64,000 nucleotides of DNA from assembly GCA_030433805.1 (NCBI GenBank), contig JARUXA010000017.1, forward strand, positions 1 through 64,000. Reading direction: 5' to 3'. A program made the translations under genes and the position numbers. This stretch comes from Sphingomonas sp. PsM26. Lineage in GTDB: Bacteria > Pseudomonadota > Alphaproteobacteria > Sphingomonadales > Sphingomonadaceae. How positions within the stretch are numbered: position 1 is the first letter of the stretch; each line of letters opens with the position of its first letter. This document shows positions 50,553-61,500 of this stretch, piece after piece. The notes under the pieces were generated by a model, which was given only the letters and a program-made list of their open reading frames with translations, was not told where the DNA came from and did not search any database.

Positions 50553-51668
50553 ATGTTCGGACACACGAAAAAGGTACGTTACGCCGTCGTCGGCGGCGGC
50601 CAGATCTCGCAGCAGGCATTCATGCCCGGCGTTGCGCGGACCGACAATTCCGAGATGACCGCGCTGGTCACGGGCGATCCGGTCAAGGCCGACAAGCTCG
50701 CCAAGCTCTACGGCATCAAGGCCTGGTCCTATGACGACTATGACGCGCTGCTGAAATCCGGCGAGATCGATGCTGTCTACATCGCGACCCCGAACTTCCT
50801 ACATTTGCAATATGCGGTGCCGGCACTGGAGGCCGGGATCCATGTCCTGCTCGAAAAGCCGATGGCATCGAGCGTCGCCGAAGCCGAGCAGATCATCGCG
50901 GCACAGCAAAAGGGCGGCGCCAAGCTGATGATCGCCTATCGCCTGCATAACGAGCCCGGCACGGTCGACATGATCACGCGTGCCCGCAACGGCGACTTCG
51001 GGGACTTGCGCAGCTTCGTGTCGGTCTTCGCGCAGAATGTCGCAGAGGCGAACTCGCGCGGCCATAATGGCTATTGGGGCGGCCCTGTGCCGGACATGGG
51101 CACCTATCCACTGAACGCGGTGCGCAATCTGTTCGGCCGGGAACCCGTCTCGGTCCACGCGGTCGGCATCAAGTCACCGGGGCGCGGGTTCAACTTCCAT
51201 GACACGGTTGCCGTTACCTTGGGCTTCGCGGATGCGCGCATCGCGCAGTTCACCGTCAGCTATGCCACGGCATCGTCGGAATTCTTCGAGCTGGTCGGCA
51301 CCGAGGCGAGCATCCACGCCAATCCCGCGTTCATGTTCGGGCCAAAGGTCGGTATCGCCTATGTCGAGCGCACCGCGGACGGCAGCAAGGAGCACAGCTT
51401 CGACCCGGTCGAACAGTTCGGCAACGAGACGCAGTATTTCTCCAACTGCATCCTGAAGGATCTGCATCCTGAAGCCGATGGCGAGGAAGGTCTGATGGAC
51501 ATGCGGGTCCTCGCAGCGATCGAGCAATCGCTCGAAAAGGGCGAGACCATCACGCTCGCACCCGCGACGCGCAGCCGGCGGGTCGAGGCGGACCAGGCGC
51601 TCAAGCTGAAGCCGGCGAAGCAGCCCAGTGAAGACGAAATGATCAGCATCATTCCACAGTCCGCCTGA
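50553..51668 (+). CDS. Gfo/Idh/MocA-family sugar oxidoreductase
   Basis: The product is 371 residues. The Rossmann start is VRYAVVGGGQISQQAFMPGV and the catalytic region is VLLEKPMASSVAEAEQ, followed by DMGTYPLNAVRNLFG. It resembles glucose-fructose oxidoreductase and xylose dehydrogenases. AAGGA precedes ATG 50553. It is divergent from the LacI gene and probably handles the sugar released by the GH43 enzyme. An in-frame ATG at 50460 adds 31 unlike residues and is rejected. Confidence 0.88.
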   Translation: MFGHTKKVRYAVVGGGQISQQAFMPGVARTDNSEMTALVTGDPVKADKLAKLYGIKAWSYDDYDALLKSGEIDAVYIATPNFLHLQYAVPALEAGIHVLLEKPMASSVAEAEQIIAAQQKGGAKLMIAYRLHNEPGTVDMITRARNGDFGDLRSFVSVFAQNVAEANSRGHNGYWGGPVPDMGTYPLNAVRNLFGREPVSVHAVGIKSPGRGFNFHDTVAVTLGFADARIAQFTVSYATASSEFFELVGTEASIHANPAFMFGPKVGIAYVERTADGSKEHSFDPVEQFGNETQYFSNCILKDLHPEADGEEGLMDMRVLAAIEQSLEKGETITLAPATRSRRVEADQALKLKPAKQPSEDEMISIIPQSA

Positions 51669-51794
51669 CACCATCGGATATGCGCGTCCGTCCGTGGCTC
51701 GATGGAGGTACGGACGGACGCGCAGACCGCAGAACGAACACAGTATCCCGCAAGAACCATGCTGGTCGCGTTGCCGCGGCATCAACGCGTGTTT

Positions 51795-54200
51795 ATGGCG
51801 ATGGTGATGCCATCCCCAATGTTCCTGCTCCGAGCGATCCTCGCGGTGCTGCTCGTCATGACCGGAGCGGCTGCACTTGCGCAGACCCCGTCGGTCGCCA
51901 CCCTCTCGCAACAGCTTGGACGCGCGGAGACCGAGTTGCGCGCAGTGGACGGGCAGCTCGACGAGCGTGTCGATGCCGACGACCAGAAAACGCTCCGCAA
52001 TCGCACGCTGGCCGCGCAACAAATCGCCACCGACGTGACCGAGCAATTGCGGCAGCAGCAGACGTTGATCGATGCACGGATCGCCGGGCTTGGGCCCGTT
52101 ACCGCGGGCGTTTCCGAACCGGTCGAGATCAGCACACAACGGACGGTCCTCGCGCGCCAACGCTCGTCGATCGATTCCGCAATCAAGCGGGGCGGGCTGG
52201 CCAACGTCGAAGCGGAACAGTTGATCGAGGAACTCGACCGTAGTCGAGCGCAACAGTTCAACGAGAAGATCACCGCCAAGGTCGCCTCTCCCCTCACACC
52301 CGCTTATTGGCGCGCAATCGTCCAGGCACTGCCGCGAGACCTTCGCCGTACCGAGCTGTTCCTGGCGCAAGGCACTCGCCAGATCCGCGCGCAATGGCAT
52401 GGCAGCTTGCCCTGGCCGATGGTCCTGGGGATTTTGCTGGGGCTGGTCCTGTTGTTCCCGGTGCGGGTTCGCGCACGGCAGTTCGGGCAACGCCTCCTGG
52501 TCGAAGGTGCGCCCGGACACCGGGTTCGTCGATCGGCCAACGCGATGTGGCGCGTGTTTGTGGGAACGCTTGCGCCGCTGCTCGCCGCGGTCGCACTGGT
52601 GCAGGGATTGCGCTGGTCGGGGCTGCTGCCGACGCGGTGGAGCAGTGTCCTCGACGCGTTCGTCATGGCGATCGGGTTCAGTGCCTATACCGCAGCCGTT
52701 TGCGGCGCGCTGCTGATGCGCAACGGGGCTTCGTGGCGCGTCGCCCCGCTCGACGATGATACCGCCTCGGCGTTGCGCCCGCTCTCCTGGGTATTGGCGG
52801 GGCTCTCGTTCGCGAGCATCCTGCTCAGCGCGATCACGACCGCGATCGGAACGAGCCAGCCGGCACAGGTGGCGACGCAGACGCTCAATGCATCGCTGCG
52901 TCTGGTGTTGATCGGCGTGTTCTTGATCGTACTGGGTCGGCTGCGGGCCAAGCGGGCGGGCACCGAGCCGATCGAATACGTCAAGACGAGCGCAGGGATC
53001 GGTCTCGGGACTTTGCTCGCCTGGGCGCTGGTTGCGTTTGCGTTCGTCGCGCTGCTGCTCGGATATATCGCCCTCAGCCTGTTCATCGCCTGGGTGGTGT
53101 GCTGGGCGACGATCCTGGGGACCACCCTGTATCTGCTGATGGCCGCGGTGGACGACGTATCGACGAGCATGTTCGTGCGGGACAGCCCGCTCGGCGTGAC
53201 CGTCACCCGCGCGCTGGGGGTGCGGCCGAGCATGGTCGACCAGTTCGGCGTGCTGCTTTCAGCGGTGCTGCGGATTGCGCTTGTCCTGCTGGCGCTCGGT
53301 TTGCTGGCGACTCCGTTCAGCGGCGGCAACGGGATCGGCACGATGTTCGGCCGGCTCGGCGTGCTTGCGCAAGGCGTCGAGTTCGGCGGCGTGTCGATCT
53401 CCCCGGCCAATATCCTGCGGGGGATGATCGTGCTGTTCGTCGGCTTGGCGCTCGTCCGCGGCTTCATGGGCTGGCTGGAGACGCGCTATCTGCCGATCAC
53501 CGACCTCGACGGCAGCGGGCGAAATTCGGTCAGCCTCGTCGCACGCTATGTCGGGATCGCGCTGGCGTTCATCTGGGCGCTGGCGTCGCTCGGCATCGGC
53601 GTCGAACGCGTGGCCTTGCTGTTGTCGGCCTTGTCGGTCGGGATCGGCTTCGGTCTGCAGGCGATCACGCAGAACTTCGTGTCGGGGCTGATCCTGCTGG
53701 CGGAACGCCCGATCAAGATCGGCGACCTCGTTCGGGTCGGAACCGATGAAGGCGACGTCAAGCGGATCAGCGTACGCTCGACCGAGATCGAACTGGCGGA
53801 CCATTCGACGCTGATCGTCCCCAATTCCGAACTGATCACAAAATCCGTGCTTAACAAGACGATGGCCAACCCGCTGGGGCGCATCCAGATCCAGTTCTCG
53901 GTCCCGCTCGACAGCGACGCCCAGGCGGTCAGGACGATGGTGCAGGAAGCCTTTGCGGGCGAGAGTGCGGTTCTGTCGGACCCTGTTCCTGCGGTGTTCA
54001 TCGACGGTCTCGTCAATGGGCGGATCACGTTCAATTGCTTCGGCCATGTCGCACACCCGCGTGCCGCGTACAGCGCCCGTAGCGCAGTGCTGATGACCCT
54101 GCTGCAACGCTTCCGCGTAGAAGGCATCGACATCGGCACGATCCCGCAGCGGATCGAACTGGTTGCAGCTAACCGACCGCTGGTTGAACCCGAAGCCTGA
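51795..54200 (+). CDS. Mechanosensitive channel protein (MscS family with DUF3772)
   Basis: The product is about 801 residues. A signal peptide (LLRAILAVLLVMTGAAALA) and a periplasmic coiled-coil DUF3772-like part (about residues 25-195) precede several membrane helices. The MscS core near the C-terminus shows SVGIGFGLQAITQNFVSGLI, then ILLAERPIKIGDLVRVG and VPNSELITKSVLNKT. It releases solutes under hypo-osmotic shock. The start is uncertain: ATG codons at 51795, 51801, 51807 and 51819 are all possible and none has a good ribosome site. Confidence 0.88.
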   Translation: MAMVMPSPMFLLRAILAVLLVMTGAAALAQTPSVATLSQQLGRAETELRAVDGQLDERVDADDQKTLRNRTLAAQQIATDVTEQLRQQQTLIDARIAGLGPVTAGVSEPVEISTQRTVLARQRSSIDSAIKRGGLANVEAEQLIEELDRSRAQQFNEKITAKVASPLTPAYWRAIVQALPRDLRRTELFLAQGTRQIRAQWHGSLPWPMVLGILLGLVLLFPVRVRARQFGQRLLVEGAPGHRVRRSANAMWRVFVGTLAPLLAAVALVQGLRWSGLLPTRWSSVLDAFVMAIGFSAYTAAVCGALLMRNGASWRVAPLDDDTASALRPLSWVLAGLSFASILLSAITTAIGTSQPAQVATQTLNASLRLVLIGVFLIVLGRLRAKRAGTEPIEYVKTSAGIGLGTLLAWALVAFAFVALLLGYIALSLFIAWVVCWATILGTTLYLLMAAVDDVSTSMFVRDSPLGVTVTRALGVRPSMVDQFGVLLSAVLRIALVLLALGLLATPFSGGNGIGTMFGRLGVLAQGVEFGGVSISPANILRGMIVLFVGLALVRGFMGWLETRYLPITDLDGSGRNSVSLVARYVGIALAFIWALASLGIGVERVALLLSALSVGIGFGLQAITQNFVSGLILLAERPIKIGDLVRVGTDEGDVKRISVRSTEIELADHSTLIVPNSELITKSVLNKTMANPLGRIQIQFSVPLDSDAQAVRTMVQEAFAGESAVLSDPVPAVFIDGLVNGRITFNCFGHVAHPRAAYSARSAVLMTLLQRFRVEGIDIGTIPQRIELVAANRPLVEPEA

Positions 54201-54302
54201 CACCGTCGCTTTTCGTTTGGGTTTTCGCCGTGAAGCGATACTCTCCGATCGGCTCCTGTATCGAACCGCGTCATCGTCCCCTAGCGATCAGGAGCAGGGT
54301 CC

Positions 54303-55106
54303 ATGCGCGAACCCGTGATCAGGACGTACGCCACCCGTTCGGGGCCGATGCTCGCGCTAGCAGGCGACCAATATGTCACGCGGGCGCTGGATCTCTACGG
54401 CGAATATGCGCCGGATGAATGGCGGATGCTCCGACAACTGATCCGTCCGGGTATGACCGTGGTCGAGGTCGGCGCGAACATGGGATCGCACAGCGTCGAC
54501 ATGGCACGTGCCTGCGCCCCCGGCCCGTTCTACGCGTTCGAGCCGCAGCAACTGTTGTTTCAGATCCTGTGCGGCAATCTCGCGATGAATAACGTCACCA
54601 ATGCCGTCGCCTTCCCCGACGCTTGCGGCGCAGACGAGGGCGAGGCGATTATTCCCGCGATCGATTATGCCGCTGGCGGCAACTTCGGCGGGGTTTCACT
54701 GCAAAGTCAGGGCAATGGCCGCAAAGTCCGGGTTCGGACGCTGGACGGGCTGGGCCTGGACGCGTGCGGGCTGCTCAAGATCGATGTCGAGGGGTTCGAA
54801 CCCGCTGTGTTAAAGGGCGCCGTCGAGACGATCCGCCGATGCCGTCCCACGATCTACATCGAGAACGACCGCGCGGCGAACCAGCAGGCCGTGATCACGG
54901 CGATCGCGGATCTCGACTATTGCCTGTACTGGCATCTTCCGAGCCTGTTCTCTCCCGATAACTTCCGCGGCAACCCGCAGAACGTCTGGCCCGGTACGGT
55001 ATCGATCAACATGCTGTGCCTGCCGCGCGAGGTGAATGTCACCGTCGAGGGTGCGCTGCCGATCGACCCGGCGAACTGGTCGTGCCCGATCAGCCTGAAC
55101 GCCTGA
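54303..55106 (+). CDS. FkbM-family methyltransferase
   Basis: The product is 267 residues. SAM-binding motif I is VVEVGANMGSHSVDMARAC, and FYAFEPQQLLFQILCGNLAM plus LLKIDVEGFEPAVLKGA are FkbM hallmarks. AGGAG precedes the ATG. It converges on the glycosyltransferase-like gene at 55090 with a 17-base overlap of the ends. These enzymes often methylate glycans, which fits with the neighbouring transferase genes. Confidence 0.88.
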   Translation: MREPVIRTYATRSGPMLALAGDQYVTRALDLYGEYAPDEWRMLRQLIRPGMTVVEVGANMGSHSVDMARACAPGPFYAFEPQQLLFQILCGNLAMNNVTNAVAFPDACGADEGEAIIPAIDYAAGGNFGGVSLQSQGNGRKVRVRTLDGLGLDACGLLKIDVEGFEPAVLKGAVETIRRCRPTIYIENDRAANQQAVITAIADLDYCLYWHLPSLFSPDNFRGNPQNVWPGTVSINMLCLPREVNVTVEGALPIDPANWSCPISLNA

Positions 55107-56319
55107 CCCGCAGCGGTTCAACCCGCTCGATAGGTGACGCTGCCGTATCGCGATGACGGGCGGCTTCCAGCGTAAGCGCGGTCGCGACATCATCGATCAC
55201 CTGATCCCAGCGCCCCCATTCCCGCTGGCGGAACAGACGGACGGAGGGATACCACGGGCTGTCGGCGCGATGCTGCAACCAGCGCCAGTCCGGCAGCAAC
55301 GGCAGCATCACCCACGCCGGACAACCGAGCGCACCCGCCAGATGAACCGGGGAACTGTCGATCGAGATCAGCAGGTCGACTTCGCACAGGATTGCGGCAG
55401 TATCCTCGAAGTCGTTGATTTGATGGCTGAGACTGACGACATCCATTCCGACCGGCGGCGTCAGCGCATGCCCCTCGGTCGGCCCCTTCTGGATCGAAAA
55501 GAACGTTACCCCGTCCTGTGCGAGCGGCTGCAACTGCGCCAGCGTCATCGAGCGGTTGGCATCGTTGAAGTGCGTCGGGCGCCCTGCCCACAGGAACGCG
55601 ACTTTCAGTCCCGGATATGGCGCAAGCCGACTGCGCCAGACCGCACGCCGCTCGGGCAGTGCCGACAGATAGGGCATGGACGACCCCGGCAGATCGTCCA
55701 GCGTCAGCCCCATCGCGTGCGGCAAGCTCATCATCTCGCAATGCTGGTCGAACCTTGGCGGAATTTCTCCGCGCAAGGTGATCGCGTCGAACCCCGCCAT
55801 GCGCCTCGCGAGCGAAGCGGTCTCGTGATTGATTTCGAGCACGACCGTCGCCTGACTACGCGCCTTGGCCCACCCTACCATCCGCATGAACTGGAAGGTA
55901 TCGCCATAGCCTTGCTCATCATGGATCAGCAGCGTCTGCCCGGGAATGGCGCGGCCGTCCCAACGCGGTCGCTGCACCTTACGTTCGATCCGGGTGGTAT
56001 GCGCAAGGCTGTACCGCTGGCTGTACTCGCGCCACCCACGGTCGAATTCGCCGAGCAACAGCAGCGTTTCGGACAGGTCAAAGCGCGTCGACACATGCCC
56101 GGGCAGCGCGTCCACCAGCATTTCCTGGATTGGTCGAGCCTCCTGCACCCGGCCCTGGACCCGCAACGCTTGCGCCAGCAGAGCCCATAGCGCCATCGGC
56201 CCGGCGCCATTGGTCAGCAAGGGGCGAACTTGCATCTCCACCTCGCGTCCACGCCCCGCCTGAAGCAGCGGCCGTAGCTCGACTTCGAGGGCTTGAAGGT
56301 CGAGGACCGGCCCGGTCAT
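55090..56319 (-). CDS. TPR-type glycosyltransferase-like protein
   Basis: The product is 409 residues. The N-terminal 150 residues are tandem helices with TPR character (ALWALLAQALRVQGRVQEAR, STRFDLSETLLLLGEFDRGW). The C-terminal part has LLIHDEQGYGDTFQFMRMVG and VDLLISIDSSPVHLAGALGC, the pattern of GT9/heptosyltransferase-like folds and of TPR proteins that glycosylate other proteins. The start overlaps the sulfotransferase stop (ATGA). Located downstream of a giant autotransporter, it may act on that protein; this is inference. Confidence 0.78.
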   Translation of the reverse strand: MTGPVLDLQALEVELRPLLQAGRGREVEMQVRPLLTNGAGPMALWALLAQALRVQGRVQEARPIQEMLVDALPGHVSTRFDLSETLLLLGEFDRGWREYSQRYSLAHTTRIERKVQRPRWDGRAIPGQTLLIHDEQGYGDTFQFMRMVGWAKARSQATVVLEINHETASLARRMAGFDAITLRGEIPPRFDQHCEMMSLPHAMGLTLDDLPGSSMPYLSALPERRAVWRSRLAPYPGLKVAFLWAGRPTHFNDANRSMTLAQLQPLAQDGVTFFSIQKGPTEGHALTPPVGMDVVSLSHQINDFEDTAAILCEVDLLISIDSSPVHLAGALGCPAWVMLPLLPDWRWLQHRADSPWYPSVRLFRQREWGRWDQVIDDVATALTLEAARHRDTAASPIERVEPLRVRRSG

Positions 56320-58472
56320 CCCGCCACCAGTCGCGGGCCACGCTTTGCGCGAACCTTGGGCACGTCGCTGACGATCGTCTCCACCGCGGGGGCCGCACTG
56401 ATCCCCAGCGCATCGAGCAGCGGCGCGAGATACTGCGCATAGGGTCGCCACCGCCCGATGCTATCGGCGTGAAGCGGTTGCCGGACCTGATTGAGGCTGG
56501 CGGTGCGAATGATCCGCGCGGTGTGATGGAAGTCGAGGCAGGCCGGATCCCAATCGAGCCCGCAGAACGCGAGCATCCGTCGACTTTCCCTCTCGATATC
56601 GCCAACGATGTCCTCGTACCGCACCTCGATGAAACGATCGGCCGGTAAAACCGTACGCCAATGATCTAAAAGCCGGTCGTAACTGCGGTAAAACCGTCCG
56701 AGTTCGGTCTGATCATAGGCAAATTGCTGCTCGCGAGTGAACAATTTGGTATAGCAGGACAGGCAGGTATCGACCGGATCGCGGCGAACATGGATGATCC
56801 GCGCATCGGGCAGGATCCGATGAATCAGCCCTGCAAACAGGAAGTTGGAGGGCATCTTGTCGACGACCCGACGATGATGCAGCGCAAGCGGTCGAACGAC
56901 CTCAAGATACTGCTCACCCAGCGCCGCTTCCTCCTCCACCGAGAACTTCGCCGCCGATGCCGGATACAGTCCGGCAGTGTTAACCGCCACTTGCAGCGCG
57001 GACATCTCACCTGCACCGAAGATGTCAGGATGCGACGCGAGGATCTGTTCGACCAACGTAGTGCCTGATCGGGGCATGCCAACGACGAACACCGCTAGCT
57101 CGCTTCCGGAAGTTCCTGCCCTAGGATGTTGAAAACGTTCGACCGGAAACGCCGCAATGATCTCGTCTATCCACCGATCGGTTGCTGTCGCGTCATAAGA
57201 AAAACTCGCGCGTTTGCGGCGATTGCCGTCGTCGAGATGCGCAAAAGCCCGCTCGGGGTTTCCAACGTCGAGCCAGGCTTTGCCCAAGGCAAAATGCAAT
57301 GCGGTACGATCCGCCCTGCCCTCGATCCCGCCCGGCGCAAGCAACGCCTCCATCGCTGCAATCCGTGCATCCCCGGCGTGAAAATGGTGGAGATCGGAGA
57401 AGTTGAACCATGCGGGTACCGAGCGAGGGTTGTGTGCCAGAATGTCTTCGAACACCGCCTCGGCGTCGCCCTTATGGCCCTGTTCCATCAACGCAATCCC
57501 GCGATTAACGAGCGCTTTCTCGGGTGCGAATCCGGTGGACAGGGCGGCGCGGTCGAATGCTGCGAGCGCCTCGGACAATTTGTTCTGCGCCTGAAGGACT
57601 TCGCCCAAGATGTTCTGGATTTCGCCATCGTCCGGCGCCGCTGCTACCGCGCGCCGCGCTTCGGCCAGCGCTTCATCGAGCCGCCCGAGCTGCCGCAACG
57701 CCGTCGCTCGTACACCAAGCGCTCCCACGTGCAGCGGTGCGAAACTGAGCAGCGCATCGATCCAGCGAAGCGCTTCCGCATAGCGGTCCCGCGCGACCTC
57801 GACTGCGGCCGCATTTATGTAAGCGTCGGACAGGCGTGGATTGGCGTCGATCGCGCGGCGCGCGAAGGTCATCGCCTGATCGAGATCGCCAAGATCGTTG
57901 AGCAAATGCGACATGTTGCTCATCGCCTCGGCATAGCCGGGCGTCAGCTCCAACGCGCGCTCGTAATGCCGGCGTGCTTGGTCCAGCCGTCCCAACCGTT
58001 TCAGCGTGTTGCCAAGATTGTTGTGCGCCTCGGCATAGTTGGGCTGCAACGACACGACGCGTTCGAGGCAAGACAGGCTGTCGTCGAGCTTGCCCTCTTC
58101 CTGCAGGATGATCCCGAGGTTGTTCCACCCGGCAACCATCGTGGCGTCCATCGTCACGGCGCGGCGGGCGGCCTCCTCGGCCTCGACCAGCAACCCCTTC
58201 TGACGACACATCTCGCCCAGATTGCTGAGATAGATCGCTTGCACCCGCGGGGCCTGACAGGCGCGACGGAGATGGTCGATCGCGTTGTCGAGGTTTCCAT
58301 AGGCATGTGCCATCAACCCCAGGAGGTGATGCGCGTCGGATTGCCCGGGCCAGATCGCCAGCACATGCTGGCACAAGCGTTCGGCCTGGTCCGCCTGCCC
58401 CGCGTTCCAATGCGCACTGGCCTGCCCCAGCGCCTGCTCGATCGTTATGCCGGTCGGTGCGGGATCGCTCAT
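56316..58472 (-). CDS. TPR-repeat sulfotransferase
   Basis: The product is 718 residues. About residues 10-420 contain many TPR units, for example NYAEAHNNLGNTLKRLGRLD and YAEAMSNMSHLLNDLGDLDQ. The C-terminal domain is a sulfotransferase: PAPS 5'-phosphosulfate loop FVVGMPRSGTTLVEQILASH and 3'-phosphate motif HVRRDPVDTCLSCY. This TPR-plus-sulfotransferase form is common in alphaproteobacteria, and tyrosylprotein or glycan sulfation is possible. GGGAG precedes the ATG. It lies 43 bases after the autotransporter stop on the same strand, so the three genes are probably one transcript. Confidence 0.88.
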   Translation of the reverse strand: MSDPAPTGITIEQALGQASAHWNAGQADQAERLCQHVLAIWPGQSDAHHLLGLMAHAYGNLDNAIDHLRRACQAPRVQAIYLSNLGEMCRQKGLLVEAEEAARRAVTMDATMVAGWNNLGIILQEEGKLDDSLSCLERVVSLQPNYAEAHNNLGNTLKRLGRLDQARRHYERALELTPGYAEAMSNMSHLLNDLGDLDQAMTFARRAIDANPRLSDAYINAAAVEVARDRYAEALRWIDALLSFAPLHVGALGVRATALRQLGRLDEALAEARRAVAAAPDDGEIQNILGEVLQAQNKLSEALAAFDRAALSTGFAPEKALVNRGIALMEQGHKGDAEAVFEDILAHNPRSVPAWFNFSDLHHFHAGDARIAAMEALLAPGGIEGRADRTALHFALGKAWLDVGNPERAFAHLDDGNRRKRASFSYDATATDRWIDEIIAAFPVERFQHPRAGTSGSELAVFVVGMPRSGTTLVEQILASHPDIFGAGEMSALQVAVNTAGLYPASAAKFSVEEEAALGEQYLEVVRPLALHHRRVVDKMPSNFLFAGLIHRILPDARIIHVRRDPVDTCLSCYTKLFTREQQFAYDQTELGRFYRSYDRLLDHWRTVLPADRFIEVRYEDIVGDIERESRRMLAFCGLDWDPACLDFHHTARIIRTASLNQVRQPLHADSIGRWRPYAQYLAPLLDALGISAAPAVETIVSDVPKVRAKRGPRLVAG

Positions 58473-58515
58473 GCGACACTCCCTCTTCTGGGTTGCTTGG
58501 TCAGGGATCGCTCGG

Positions 58516-61500
58516 TCACAGGCTGAACGTCATCCTGACAGTTCCTGAGTGGCTCTTGAAATCACGGCGCAAATCGCCGTCATATTGCACGCCGATACGG
58601 AACCGCTCGGTCTGCATGAAGGATAGCCCTGCCCCAACCGTCAGCCCGTCGCGCGCGCCGCGGGCGGACGTGCTGGTAAACGCAACGCCTCCAAGCACGG
58701 CGGTCAGCGGGATCGGACCATTGGTGTAGGTATGGACCCAGCCGAGCTTCAGCAGCGGGGCGAAACGACCCGAGGTCGCCTCGAACACACCCGCAGCCTG
58801 GAAGCCGATCTCGTGACTGAGCGAGTCGACGTCGAGGCTCGAGACCTTCAGATTGGCGGACGCGGCGTCGCGCTCCTGGTATCCGGCATTGTGCAGATGC
58901 ACTTCGCGAAGGCTGGCGAAGGGCATGACCGAAGCGCTGGTGGACAAGGGGATCGTGTAGCTCGCGCGGAGGTTCCCCAGATATTGCTGGCCGTCGTACG
59001 ATGCGCGCGCGCTGACGCCGAGGAAGTCGATCCGCCGCCGCTGGTCGTACTTGTTGTACCCGAAGCCGAGTTGGCCATCGATTGCGAAACCAGCGGTTTC
59101 GGGATCGCCCGGTTGCCACGAGAAGTATCCCGTCGCCTGGAAGCTGTTGAGCGTCGTCGAGCTGCCGCTGATATTGCCGCGTCCGTGCGCTGTGCTGTTG
59201 ATCCAGCTGATCGCCCCCCCCGCCATCAGGTTCGGCGTGCCGATCAGGTCTGCGCCGACCATCACACCATAGCTGCTGGCTTGATACGGTGATGCGGCCG
59301 CCACCGCCGCACGGGTTGCCGAATTGATCAGGAACTGCCCCCAGATTGCGCCGCGCTGCCCTTGCGATCCCGCAGCAAGGCCACGCTCCTCACGGCCAGT
59401 CACGGCTGCGGCAAGCACTTCCTGATGCTGTACGATCGCGTTGACCGCGGGGGATACGGCAACCGCGATGACTTGCGGCGTTAGCTGCGTCGGCGCGAGT
59501 TGAACGATCGCCGTTTGCTGCTGCTCCACGGGCAATTGTGACAGCGGCAGCAAGACATTGGTGATCACCGGGGTCGCCGCCGGTCCGCCGAGGTCGGCAA
59601 TCGCATCCAGCGCCGCGCCCGTGCCGACGCCTGGACCACCCGCCACGATGCCAGTGCCGGTAAAGCTCGTTGGCGGCGGCGGCGTGATCGTGCCCGCGGG
59701 GTTGCTCAGCGTAAGGACGAGGCCCGTCACACCACCGCTGGCAACGCTGGAAAAAGCGCCGTCCAGCCCGGTTACAGACGAGGTCAGGTTGCTGAACGTC
59801 AGCGCACCTCCAGCCTTCACCACCGTATAGGCCTGCCCTGCCGCCAGTGTCGCGGACCCCAGTTTGACCAACGTGACGTTCGTGCCCGTCAGGCTTGCCG
59901 CGCCCGTGACCGAAAGCTGACCATAGGCCGCGCTTGACGTTACCCCGATCAGCAACTTGCCGCCGGTCTGGCTGTAACTGCCGGTAATCCCGACCGGTGC
60001 GTTGACGGCAAGCGTCGCGCCATCGGCGATCACCGCCCGGTTGCCCACATCGATCGCATCGTTGAGCAGAATGTTGCCGGCGAGCAGCAGATTGCCACCG
60101 GGGTTGACGATCGTTCCCTGGCTACCCGCGGCATAGCCGGTCAACGTCCCGAACACCGTCCCGCTGCCGCCGGTAATCGCCAATGCCGCGGCGGCGTCGC
60201 TAACGATGTTTCCGGCAATCACGCCGGTGTTGCCGATCGGTCCGATTGCACCGAGATTGCGGATCGCAGCATCCGATCCGCTCAGCGTCCCGCTGTTGGT
60301 CAGGCTGCCAAGCGTGCCGGTCGCTGCAATGTAGACGGGATAACGCGTCGAGAGGTTGCCACTGTTGGTCAGGCTGGCAAGGTTCGCGCCGACGAAATTG
60401 TTCTGCGCTGTCACGATTAGATTCGTTCCAGCCGTCGCGGACGTAAGCTCAAGCTGGGGCGTCGATCCGACCGAGACGGTTACGCCGGTATAGCTCGAAC
60501 CCATACCAGCCTGAACCAGAGTTCCTGCCGTAGCACCGACCAGATAGTTGGCAGTTGGCGAGAAGCTCGTCGATATCGTTCCACCGCTCAGCGTCGCGGC
60601 GTCGCTGACGACGAGTTTCGCGTCCTTCGCGAGAGTGAGTGATCCCGCCGTCTGACCGTACCCGCCAGTCACGCTCGTACTGGACGCGAGCAGCAGATCC
60701 GCGCCCTTGTTCGATACGACATGCCCGGTAGCGATGATATCGTCGTTGACCGCGAGCGTCCCCCCCGCGAATTCCACATCGCCGCCCGGACTCAGAATTA
60801 CACCGCGCGCCCCGCCAAAGCCCGTCAGTGTACCGATCTCGGTCCCTGTGCCGCCCGAGATCGTCAGCGTCTGCGCAGCCCAGTTCTCGATATCCCCTGC
60901 GATCAGGCCGCTGTTCGTGATCGGCCCCAGCGTTCCCGCGTTGTAGATCGCTGCGATGGTACCGCTGAGCGTGCCGGTGTTGGCCAGACCGCCGAGGCTG
61001 CCGGTGGAGACGACGTACACTGGATAAGCGGCAGTAATAGCATCGCCGTTCGACAGGCTCGCCAAGGAGCTGCCGATATAGTTGTTGTTCGCAGTCACCA
61101 CGAGATTGCTTCCGCTCGCACCTGCGCTCAGCGCCAGTCCCGGAGTGTTGCCCGTCATCACCTCGACCCCGGCATAGCGCGATCCCGCGCCGCCCTGGAC
61201 CAAAGTCCCGACGGCTGCCCCCGCCAGATAGGTCGCCGCAGTGACGATGTCGGTTGAGACGGTACCGCCCGTCAGGAGCGCCGACCCGCTGACGACGAGC
61301 CCGGATGTACTTCCGAGCGCCAGCAGACCGCTGTCCTGACTGTAGTTGCCCTCGATGCTGACCCCGCTCAGAAGCGACAGCGATGCGCCGGCATTGACCA
61401 CGGTATTCGTGCCGACATCGAACGTATCGTTGAGCGCTATGGCGTTCGTGAGGACGACATCACCGTTGGCGCTGAAGATCGTTCCCTGGCTGCCGGGCGC

